Below are positions 17,090 to 24,156 of a DNA stretch of 64,000 bases, one piece after another (position 1 is the first letter of the stretch; each line of letters starts with the position of its first letter). This DNA comes from Streptomyces mobaraensis NBRC 13819 = DSM 40847. Its GTDB lineage: Bacteria > Actinomycetota > Actinomycetes > Streptomycetales > Streptomycetaceae. Both the position numbers and the translations under genes were made by a program. The stretch covers positions 3,162,001 to 3,226,000 of the forward strand of contig NZ_CP072827.1 in NCBI RefSeq assembly GCF_017916255.1. The letters are read 5' to 3'. A model generated the notes under the pieces. It did no database searches. It saw nothing but the letters and a program-made list of their open reading frames with translations, and was not told where the DNA came from.

Positions 17090-18492
17090 GGGGGGACGCC
17101 GGTCAGGTGCAAGCAGGCGATCTCCGGGTGGGCCCGCCCCGCCCGGCCGGGACGGCCCGCACCACCCGTCGTACCACCGCCCCTCCCCCGTCCGCCCGGC
17201 TCAACCCCACCGACGAGATGCTGTACCGCGCCGAGCGGGCCCTCGGCTCGTCCCGGATCGTGCAGGTCCTGTGGCGCCTCCCGGAGCCGGTACCGCCGGC
17301 GGCCCTGCGCGCGGAGTGGGAGCGGCTGGACCGGGGCCGGCTCAGCCGCCGCCCGGTCGCGGCCCGCGTCCCCGGCGCCCGCCGTGCGTGGGTGCCCGCG
17401 CACAACGCGGAGCCCCCGCGCGCGTACTCGACACCTCTGACCGACGACACGGCGTGGGAGTGGATCGACGAGCAGGTTCGCGCCCCTCTCCCGGCGGGCT
17501 CGAGGGCCCTCTGGCGGCTGGCGTCGGCGCCGTACGGCCGGGGCGCGCTCGTGTCGCTCACGGTTCCGCACTTCCGCGCGGACGGGATGGGGATCTTCAC
17601 GGCCCTCACGGAGGACGGGCCGCCGCCCGGCCGCCGCCGGGGACCGCTCGCGGGGACGGCCGACGGCGACCTCGCCGACGCCGTACGGCAGGTGACCCGC
17701 GCCGTGACCGCGACGGCGGGCTGGGCGGCACGGACGCTCCCGGACCGGCGGGCCCGCGCGGAGCTGGCGGCGGCCCTGCGGCCGGCGCCGAAACCGCCGG
17801 CGTCCGAGCCGCGGTTCTTCTCCACCGCGGTGTTCGACTTCGACGCCGCGGAGTGGGAGGAACGGGCCCGGGCCCGCGGCGGCACGGCCAACAGCCTGTT
17901 CGTCGAGATCGCCGCCAACCTCGTCCGCGCCCGCGTACCGCTCGGCGACCGCGCCGGGATCCGGGTCGGCGTCCCGGTGAGCCTGCGGCGCACGGCCGCC
18001 GACGCGCGCGCCAACGCCCTCGTCGTCGTCCCGCTGTCCGTACCGGCGGGCCCGGTCCGCCGGACGGACCTGGGGCCGACGCGCCGGAGCACCAAGGCCG
18101 CGCTCGACGGGACGGGCGAGCACAGCGCCACGCTGGTGCCCGAGCCGCTGTGGCACCTGCTGCCGCGCCGGTACGCCGACCGGCTCAAGGCGCCCGGCGC
18201 CCAGGCGACCGACGTCGTCGCGTCCAACTTCGGCACGCTGCCGGACGGCGTGCGCCGTTTCGCGGGCCTGCGGGCCGACGGCGTGGCCCTGCGCACGATG
18301 AACGTGCCCGGCCTGGTACCCGAACGGGCGGGTCTGCGGGTGTCGTTGTGCGCGGTACGCGTCGGCGAACGGCTGACCGTGACCGTGACGGCGATCCCCG
18401 ACCACTTCGGCGACGCCCGGTCGCTGCGCGAGCTGGCGGCCGAGGAGTTCGCGGCGTGGGGGCTGCGGGCCCGGGAGTGGTGGTCGGAATGA
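17086..18492 (+). CDS. Condensation/WS-DGAT-like acyltransferase
   Basis: A 468-residue protein of the CoA-dependent acyltransferase fold shared by NRPS condensation domains and wax ester synthases. The active-site motif appears as PH162-F-R-A-D166-G167: the second, catalytic His of HHxxxDG and the DG are kept, but the first His is Pro. A later block (VASNFGTLPDG, residues about 380-390) resembles the NFG-type motif that lines the tunnel. No carrier-protein or adenylation domain is attached. It probably acylates the hydrazine product or condenses it with a CoA or carrier-bound partner. GTG start overlaps the previous stop; its own stop overlaps the next ATG. Confidence 0.75.
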   Translation: MRGDAGQVQAGDLRVGPPRPAGTARTTRRTTAPPPSARLNPTDEMLYRAERALGSSRIVQVLWRLPEPVPPAALRAEWERLDRGRLSRRPVAARVPGARRAWVPAHNAEPPRAYSTPLTDDTAWEWIDEQVRAPLPAGSRALWRLASAPYGRGALVSLTVPHFRADGMGIFTALTEDGPPPGRRRGPLAGTADGDLADAVRQVTRAVTATAGWAARTLPDRRARAELAAALRPAPKPPASEPRFFSTAVFDFDAAEWEERARARGGTANSLFVEIAANLVRARVPLGDRAGIRVGVPVSLRRTAADARANALVVVPLSVPAGPVRRTDLGPTRRSTKAALDGTGEHSATLVPEPLWHLLPRRYADRLKAPGAQATDVVASNFGTLPDGVRRFAGLRADGVALRTMNVPGLVPERAGLRVSLCAVRVGERLTVTVTAIPDHFGDARSLRELAAEEFAAWGLRAREWWSE

Positions 18493-19361
18493 GTGCAAAC
18501 GAACCACGAGTGGGAGTAAGGAACTTGACGCGGGCCGAGGCACAACCGGAAAGCAGCACCACGGAAAGCGTGACGGCACGGACCCCGGCGGCGGACCGCT
18601 GGTTCCGCACCCGCCCGGACTCGTCCTCCCTCGACCGGCCCCGGCTCCTCGCGAGGCTGCTGATCGACCTGGCGGACCTGGACGACCGGATCGCGTTCTA
18701 CGAGCGCCTCCTCGGCACCCCCGCCGACCTGCGCATGCCGATCCCGGACTTCGGCGGTCTGGAACTGGCCGCCGTGGGCAACGTGCTCCTGATCGCGAGC
18801 GAGCGCCCCTTCACGCCCGTGCAGCGGCGGACGGCGTACTCGCTCATCGTGCCGTCCCTGGCCGGCCAGCTGCGGCTGCTGAAGCGGACGGGGACGGAGG
18901 TGCTGGAGCCGGTCGAGGTGATCAAGCCGGGTTCACGGGCCCGGGTCCGCTACCCGGACGGATCCCTCGCCGAGCTGGTCGAACACCGCCCGCAGCCCGG
19001 CGAACGCCCCCTCCCGCGCCCGGGGATCGCCGTCCGCGAGGCGACGGACACGGGCGTACGGCTGCTGGCCCGGCACGCGGTACCCGAGGGCGGGCTGGAC
19101 GAGGCCGTCCGCTTCTACCGGACGGCGCTGGAAACGGAGGCGGAAGCGGAGGCTCCCGAGGGCGCGGCGATCGTGGGCAACCTGCTGCTGACGACCGCGG
19201 CGGATACGGAACCGATCGCCTTCGCCTTGCTGGCACGGTCACCGGAGGACGTAGCGGAACTGACGGGAACGGCCGGGTCTCCCGAGGGCCCGCCGGGAGC
19301 CCCCGCCATCCTGACACTGCCGGACGGAACCAGGGCCGAGCTGAGAACCCCGTCCCACTAA
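18489..19361 (+). CDS. Two-domain VOC (glyoxalase-like) protein
   Basis: A 290-residue protein with two copies of the vicinal-oxygen-chelate fold. The first begins at LLARLLIDLADLDDRIAFYERLLG (about residues 55-78) and the second at GVRLLARHAVPEGGLDEAVRFYRTAL (about 190-215). The usual metal-binding His and Glu residues are not obvious in the first domain, so it may bind rather than turn over its ligand. VOC proteins in biosynthetic operons act as dioxygenases, isomerases, cyclases or self-resistance binders. It is the last gene of the operon, overlapping the previous stop by ATGA, with a predicted terminator fold after it. Function unresolved. Confidence 0.7.
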   Translation: MSANEPRVGVRNLTRAEAQPESSTTESVTARTPAADRWFRTRPDSSSLDRPRLLARLLIDLADLDDRIAFYERLLGTPADLRMPIPDFGGLELAAVGNVLLIASERPFTPVQRRTAYSLIVPSLAGQLRLLKRTGTEVLEPVEVIKPGSRARVRYPDGSLAELVEHRPQPGERPLPRPGIAVREATDTGVRLLARHAVPEGGLDEAVRFYRTALETEAEAEAPEGAAIVGNLLLTTAADTEPIAFALLARSPEDVAELTGTAGSPEGPPGAPAILTLPDGTRAELRTPSH

Positions 19362-19391
19362 CCGCACCACCCATGCCGGACGCCTGAATTC

Positions 19392-19428
19392 CGCCCCGTT
19401 ACCTTTTCCGTGGCCCCGCAACGGGGCG
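19392..19428 (+). terminator. Candidate terminator at the end of the biosynthetic operon
   Basis: CGCCCCGTT (19392-19400) pairs perfectly with AACGGGGCG (19420-19428). An alternative shorter hairpin GCCCCG-CAA-CGGGGC (19413-19427) competes with it. The loop holds a CCTTTTCC tract, but there is no U-run after the stem, so confidence is moderate. Confidence 0.45.
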
Positions 19429-19499
19429 CCTGGCCCCCGGGCTCGGTATGGCTGTGTGCCCCCTGTCGAAGTACATGACCTGGGGGGTGTTGCCGCCGG

Positions 19500-19660
19500 G
19501 CTTCGGGGCACCGCTTGACCGCTGATGAGGGGCCTGACGACCACTCTGGTTCGGCGCAATGCCGGACCGCTTCACGGGTGGCATGTCTGCGTAACGTGGT
19601 TGCCGGCGTGTGGTGCCGCAGGGACGGCCGGGAGTTGGGGAGACGAGTGGCGAGGGGCAC
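19500..19660 (+). ncRNA. Candidate bridge RNA region in the left end of the IS110 element
   Basis: IS110-group elements encode a structured guide (bridge) RNA in the non-coding end upstream of the recombinase. This segment fits by position and contains a clear hairpin, GGTTCGGC (19548-19555) with GCCGGACC (19561-19568), loop GCAAT, plus further GC-rich foldable sequence. Boundaries, loops and guides cannot be defined without related copies. Confidence 0.35.
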
Positions 19661-19666
19661 GCGCAC

Positions 19667-20881
19667 ATGGTCGACACGACCGCGACAGATCTCTTCCTCG
19701 GCCTGGACCTGGGCAAGGAGTTCCACCACGCCCACGGCCGGACCGGGGACGGCAGGACCGTGCACGACAAGCGGCTGCCCAACACCGAGCCGAAACTGCT
19801 GGAGCTGTTCACCAAGCTGGTGGCGAAGTTCGGTACCGTCCTGGTGATCGTGGACCAGGTCGCCAACATCGGCGCGCTGCCGCTGACGGTGGCCCGCGCG
19901 AGCGGGTGCCGGGTGGCCTACCTGCCGGGACTGTCGATGCGGCGGGCCGCCGACCTGCATCCCGGTGAGGCCAAGACAGACGCCCGCGACGCGTTCGTGA
20001 TCGCCGAGACCGCCCGGACCATGCCGCACACCTTGCGCGCGGTGGACCGTGACGACGAGGTACTGGCCGAGCTGACCATGCTCACCGGCTACGACAACGA
20101 CCTGGCCGGCGAGGTGAACCGCACCACCAACCGGCTGCGCGGCCTGCTCTCCCAGATCCACCCCTCCCTGGAACGCGTGCTCGGCCCGCGCCTGGCCTAC
20201 CCCTACGTCCAAGCCCTCCTGGCCCGGCACGGCTCCCCGGCGAAGCTGAAGAGACTCGGCCGGGCCCGCTGCGAGGCCCTGCTCAAAGCGCACGGCTCGC
20301 GCAAGGCGAAGCAGCTGGCCGGGGAGATCTCCGACGCGCTGGCCGAGCAGACTCTCGTCGTTCCCGGCACCGAGGCGTCCGCGCTGATCGTTCCGGGCCT
20401 GGCCGCTCAGCTCGCCGCCGCCCACACCCAGCGACAGGCCACCGAGCAGGAGATCGCCGCCCTGCTGGAGGCCCTCCCTCTTTTCCACCTCCTGACGTCC
20501 CTGCCCGGCATGGGCGTCAGGACCACCGCCGCGGTGATCGTCGCGATCGGTGACGGCACCGGCTTCCCCACCGCCGGACACCTCGCCTCCTACGCCGGAC
20601 TCGCCCCCGCAACGAAGTCCTCGGGCACCTCCATCCGCGGCGAGCACGCTCCCCACCGCGGCAACCGGCTCCTCAAACGCGCCCTGTTCCAGGCCGCGTT
20701 CGCCGCGACCGGCTGCAAGAGCGACCCGTCCTCGCGGATCTACTACGACCGCCAGCGAACCCGCGGCAAGACTCACACCCAGGCGATCCTCCGCCTGGCC
20801 CGGCAACGCGTGAACGTCATCCACGCGATGATCCGCAACGGCACCCTCTACGAACCCCGCGCCCTCGACCTCGCTGCCTGA
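19667..20881 (+). CDS. IS110-family transposase (DEDD recombinase)
   Basis: A 404-residue protein when started at ATG 19667; the frame is open further upstream, but MVDTTATDLFLGLDLGK is the usual family beginning. The N-terminal RuvC-like DEDD domain shows GLDLGKEFHHA (first Asp) and a later KTDARDAFVIAE block. The C-terminal Tnp domain shows LPGMGVRTTAAVIVAIGD, ASYAGLAPATKSSG and RGNRLLKRALFQAAF, which includes the catalytic-serine region. It excises and inserts the element guided by its RNA. The gene appears intact. Confidence 0.93.
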   Translation: MVDTTATDLFLGLDLGKEFHHAHGRTGDGRTVHDKRLPNTEPKLLELFTKLVAKFGTVLVIVDQVANIGALPLTVARASGCRVAYLPGLSMRRAADLHPGEAKTDARDAFVIAETARTMPHTLRAVDRDDEVLAELTMLTGYDNDLAGEVNRTTNRLRGLLSQIHPSLERVLGPRLAYPYVQALLARHGSPAKLKRLGRARCEALLKAHGSRKAKQLAGEISDALAEQTLVVPGTEASALIVPGLAAQLAAAHTQRQATEQEIAALLEALPLFHLLTSLPGMGVRTTAAVIVAIGDGTGFPTAGHLASYAGLAPATKSSGTSIRGEHAPHRGNRLLKRALFQAAFAATGCKSDPSSRIYYDRQRTRGKTHTQAILRLARQRVNVIHAMIRNGTLYEPRALDLAA

Positions 20882-20983
20882 CACCCACCCCACCCCCTGC
20901 CTCTTCCAGCCCGCTCCATCCCGTCACCGGCACGGCCACCCCCGCCACGCCGGCCACCGCCCTGCCCGCACCGCACCCGAGCC

Positions 20984-21014
20984 GCCGGGAACATCCCGCT
21001 TCGCGGGACGTTCC
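20984..21014. terminator. Hairpin after the transposase gene
   Basis: CGGGAACATCCCG and CGGGACGTTCCCG pair with one mismatch around a CTTCG loop. It lies about 100 bp after the transposase stop and may terminate its transcript or belong to the right end of the element. Confidence 0.5.
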
Positions 21015-21161
21015 CGAAAACCAGCACGAACCCCTACGAACCAGCCCCGCCAGGGTTGACGAAACAGATAGGGGCACCCCCCCCGCCACGCACCACCCGG
21101 ACGCCACCTGAGACCGTACGCACATCGCCGCAGGAATGGGGCAGAGGGGAGAGCCAAGCCG

Positions 21162-21950
21162 ATGGCACCGGATGAGTCCTTCTACCGGGACGCGGGGGAC
21201 GGCCGCTACGAGAGCACACCCGCCACCGCGGGCCCATGGAGCCCGGAGGCGCAGCACGCGGGCCCGCCGTCCGCCCTGCTGGGACGGGCGCTGGAACGGC
21301 ACGAACCCCGGGAGGGCTTCCGGGTGGCCCGCGTGACGCTGGAGATCCCGGCTCCGGTACCGGTGGGCGACCTGCTGGTCCGCGTCCGCACGATCCGCGG
21401 CGGCCGCCGCACGGAACTCCTCGAAGGCGAGATCACCGCGAACGGCCGACCGGTCATGCTGGCCCGGGCCTGGCGCACCGCGGCCGCCCCACCGGACACC
21501 CCGGCCCTGCGCCACGACCCACCCCCGCCCGCCCTGCCGCAGCCCCAGCCGGAGCACGGCTTCAAGGGCGCGTACACGGACGGTTACGTCTCGGCGATGG
21601 AGTGGCGCTTCGCGTCCGGCGGCGGCTTCGACACCCCCGGCCCCGGCGTGGCCTGGGCCCGCCAGCGCATCCCGCTGGTCGCGGGCGAGGAGGACACCCC
21701 GCTGACCCGCGCCCTGACCCTGGCCGACAGCAACTGGGCCGTGGGCTTCGAACTCGACCACGTCAACGGCCTGGTGATCAACACCGACATCACCCTCGCC
21801 CTGCACCGCGACCCGGTCGGCGAATGGCTCTGCCTGACCTCGTCGACCGCCGCCACCCCCGCCGGCTCGGGTCTGGCCGAAGGCCGCCTGGACGACACCT
21901 CGGGCAACTGCGGCAGAATCCTCCAGACCCTCCTCATCGCCCCCCGCTGA
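21162..21950 (+). CDS. Acyl-CoA thioesterase-like (double hot-dog) protein
   Basis: A 262-residue protein resembling the TesB-like acyl-CoA thioesterase family (4HBT_3). The N-terminal hot-dog half includes GPPSALLGRALERHEPREGFRVARVTLEIPAPVPVG, the usual substrate-facing helix and strand. The C-terminal half includes TPLTRALTLADSNWAVGFELDH and NTDITLALHRDPVGEWLCLTSST. It probably hydrolyses acyl-CoA esters in the cytosol. It is the first gene after the IS element and no operon partner is visible. ATG 21162 follows GGGGAGAG. Confidence 0.8.
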   Translation: MAPDESFYRDAGDGRYESTPATAGPWSPEAQHAGPPSALLGRALERHEPREGFRVARVTLEIPAPVPVGDLLVRVRTIRGGRRTELLEGEITANGRPVMLARAWRTAAAPPDTPALRHDPPPPALPQPQPEHGFKGAYTDGYVSAMEWRFASGGGFDTPGPGVAWARQRIPLVAGEEDTPLTRALTLADSNWAVGFELDHVNGLVINTDITLALHRDPVGEWLCLTSSTAATPAGSGLAEGRLDDTSGNCGRILQTLLIAPR

Positions 21951-22028
21951 CCACCCACCCCCGCCGCCCAGCACGGATCCCCTACCATCCGCTAACCTGT
22001 CCTCGGCCGCCCCTCCACGGACGGCCGC

Positions 22029-22104
22029 GCCTCCGTAGCTCAGGGGATAGAGCACCGCTCTCCTAAAGCGGGTGTCGGCAGTTCGAATCTGCCCGGGGGC
22101 ACCA
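22029..22104 (+). tRNA. tRNA-Arg (anticodon CCT)
   Basis: A full cloverleaf is visible: acceptor GCCTCCG with CGGGGGC (one T-G pair), D-stem GCTC/GAGC, anticodon stem CCGCT/AGCGG with loop CTCCTAA, T-stem GGCAG/CTGCC with loop TTCGAAT, then A and an encoded CCA. Anticodon CCT reads AGG. A terminator-like CCCCG...CGGGGCCTTT follows (22114-22141). Confidence 0.97.
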
Positions 22105-22113
22105 GCGCGAAGA

Positions 22114-22141
22114 CCCCGGACCGATCACGGAACGGGGCCTT
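22114..22141 (+). terminator. tRNA terminator
   Basis: ACCCCG pairs with CGGGGC(C) around a 14-nt loop and is followed by TTT. It lies just after the tRNA-Arg. Confidence 0.55.
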
Positions 22142-22222
22142 TCGTATGCGCTGGGGAGCGGTCCGGCTATGCCATGAGCACGACAGGCGCCGGCTGACCG
22201 GTGGGCCTTCGGGGTGGGGCCT

Positions 22223-22957
22223 TCAAACGGTGAAGGCGGCGGTTGTTACGTCGCGTTCCAGTGTGGCGCGGTGGTGGTCGTAAGTGTTGATGTCCGAGAC
22301 GCTGATGAGGATGCAGAAGCGATCCACGGCCCGGATGCGCTTGGTCACTGTTGCGAATTCTCGGCGGAGGTAGTGGATGGCGGCCAGGTTGGAGAGGGCG
22401 CTTTGGCCGCAGACGAGGAAGACCGGGCTGGTGGACTCCGTGGGGGTGAACTTGGCGACCAGGACGTGTTCGCGGTTGCCGCGGTCGTAGAGGTACTTCT
22501 CGCCGTCGACTTCTATGGCGATCGAGTCGGCGTCCGCGGTGTCGTAGGGGTGGAGGGTGACCCCGGGGAGGTGGGCCGTGAGGTGGCCTCCGGTGCGGGG
22601 GTTGGCGCCGCCTGAGGGGCCGCCTACGCAGAACTCGGTGCGGTCGCCGTTGCCGCCGCGGAAGTTGCCCGATTCGACGAGGACCTCGCAGCCCAGCTCA
22701 CCTGCCAGCAGGGCCAGTTCTACGGCCGCGCGGGTGTCGGGGTAGGCGGTCGTCTTGGGGGCGTTGTACTTGTCGCCCAGCACGACGAGGCACGTCTGAC
22801 CGGGTCGGACGCCGAAGAAGCGGGCTCTTCTGTTGACCTCGCGCGTCCGTTTGGCCCGCTCCCACAGCCATACGAAGGCGCCTCCGAGGACGCTCGTCAC
22901 CAAGCCGATGGCTATGTTCTCCAGCACCGATCGCATCGGTCTCCCCCTCCGTGGCAT
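22223..22957 (-). CDS. Membrane-anchored protein of unknown function
   Basis: Up to 244 residues. One N-terminal membrane helix (ENIAIGLVTSVLGGAFVWLW) is followed by basic residues, so the body is probably cytosolic. The soluble part has a conserved look: CLVVLGDKYNAP, TRAAVELALLAGELGCEVLVES, then FCVGGPSGGANPRTGGHL, SPVFLVCGQSALSNLAAIHYL and a C-terminal DVTTAAF. I do not recognise a catalytic family; related proteins in actinomycetes are uncharacterised as far as I recall. Two ATGs are possible: 22957 with GAGGAG before it, and 22936 with GGAGGGGG. GC content is lower than its neighbours. It sits convergent with the tRNA-Arg, a common integration neighbourhood. Confidence 0.75.
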   Translation of the reverse strand: MPRRGRPMRSVLENIAIGLVTSVLGGAFVWLWERAKRTREVNRRARFFGVRPGQTCLVVLGDKYNAPKTTAYPDTRAAVELALLAGELGCEVLVESGNFRGGNGDRTEFCVGGPSGGANPRTGGHLTAHLPGVTLHPYDTADADSIAIEVDGEKYLYDRGNREHVLVAKFTPTESTSPVFLVCGQSALSNLAAIHYLRREFATVTKRIRAVDRFCILISVSDINTYDHHRATLERDVTTAAFTV

Positions 22958-23111
22958 CCCGGCTCCTCAGTATCGCGAGTTGCGCATCGGGCGGCCATCG
23001 CGGGCTTTGGGACGTCAACTTCGTGTGCACAGGGGTAGGGTGAGCGGCCGGTGAGTCGCGGCCAGGCGGCAGAGTGGGTCTTTTCGCGGACTCTGTCGGG
23101 AGGGCAGGCGC

Positions 23112-23906
23112 TTGGGTGGGGAAGTCGGGCGGCGGGCGTTGTTGCGGGTCGTCTCGGGGGCGGTCGTCTCGGGGGCGGTCGGGGTGGGGGTTCTCGGGCG
23201 GGGCCGGGTGGCTCGGGGTGATGGGCGGGTGTTCGACGGACGGGACTTGACCGTTGTGCCCACCCGGGAGCGGGAGGTCGCCCTCACCTTCGACTGCGGG
23301 GGCGGGGACCAAGGTGTCGACGAGGTGCTGGGGGTGCTGGGGGCATGGGGAGTCGCCGCCACGTTCTTCATGACCGGGCGGTTCGCCTCCGTCCATGGCG
23401 ACGCCGCGCGCCGGATCGCCCGCGCGTACCCCGTCGGCAACCACTCCATGACCCACCCCGCCTTCCCGGGCCTCACCCGGGAACAGCGGGTGGAGGAGGT
23501 GCGGTCGGCCGCGGCGGCCGTGGAACGGGCGGTCGGCCGGCCCCCGGTGCGACTGTTCCGCTTCCCCTTCGGCGAGGTGAACCGGGAGTGCGTCGCCGAT
23601 GTGAACGCCGAGGGATACACCTGCGTCCGCTGGACCGTGGACACCTTGGGGTGGAAGGGCGCCGGCGGAGGCATCACGACGGAGCGGGTCGTCGGGCGGG
23701 TGCTCGACGCCCTGGTCCCCGGCGCCATCGTGCTGATGCACGTCGGGCGGACGAGCTCCGCCGATCCGTCCACCGTGGACGCGGCGGCGCTGCCCGAGCT
23801 CATCCAGGCCATCAGTGATCGCGGGTACGGGTTTCTCTCACTCGACGGGTTGCTCGGCGGCCGGGTTGGGGGGCCCGCTCCGGTAGCGAACAGTAGGAGG
23901 CGGTAG
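23112..23906 (+). CDS. Exported polysaccharide deacetylase (NodB-like)
   Basis: A 264-residue protein started at TTG 23112, with GGGAGGG 7 nt upstream. The N-terminus GRRALLRVVSGAVVSGAVGVGVLG looks like a twin-arginine or Sec signal. NodB motifs are present: ALTFDCGGGDQG (motif 1; the usual TFDD is TFDC, so one metal-binding Asp is replaced), GNHSMTHP (H-S-x2-H metal ligands), FRFPFGEVN (R-x-P-x-G) and VLMHVG (catalytic His). It should deacetylate a cell-wall or extracellular glycan such as peptidoglycan or chitin oligomers. The Cys replacement may alter metal use. Confidence 0.85.
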   Translation: MGGEVGRRALLRVVSGAVVSGAVGVGVLGRGRVARGDGRVFDGRDLTVVPTREREVALTFDCGGGDQGVDEVLGVLGAWGVAATFFMTGRFASVHGDAARRIARAYPVGNHSMTHPAFPGLTREQRVEEVRSAAAAVERAVGRPPVRLFRFPFGEVNRECVADVNAEGYTCVRWTVDTLGWKGAGGGITTERVVGRVLDALVPGAIVLMHVGRTSSADPSTVDAAALPELIQAISDRGYGFLSLDGLLGGRVGGPAPVANSRRR

Positions 23907-24156
23907 AGAACCGCGGTCCGGGCGGAGGCGAGCCAGCCCTGTCGGCCGGCGATCGGGCCAGTCGGCGGCCGGGCGGCCGGCGGCGAGAGCGGGAACAGGC
24001 CCCCCTTCGCCGAGGCGTGCTTTCGTGGAGGACGCGGAGGAATCGCCCGAAATTCGACCAAGCGTCAGGACACACCCAACACTTCCGCCACCGCCGCCCC
24101 GCCCCGTACGCTGACGGCCGTCCTCCAGTTGAAGATCGCCTCCCGGGAACCGTCTG

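Larger units (their letters stand above)
19445..21080 (+). mobile_element. IS110-family insertion sequence, ends approximate
   Basis: One transposase gene is flanked by non-coding ends of about 200 bp each. Near the left, GTGCCCCCTGTCGAAG (from 19455) resembles the complement of the right-side GACGAAACAGATAGGGGCAC (21058-21077), giving a poor inverted match. IS110 elements normally lack true terminal inverted repeats and target duplications, so exact ends cannot be fixed from one copy. The long left non-coding end matches the IS110 (not IS1111) layout. It lies directly after the biosynthetic operon. Confidence 0.75.

Noticed and set aside
22029..22957. Integrative element using the tRNA-Arg attachment site
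   Set aside because: No integrase and no second copy of the tRNA 3' end in the window.
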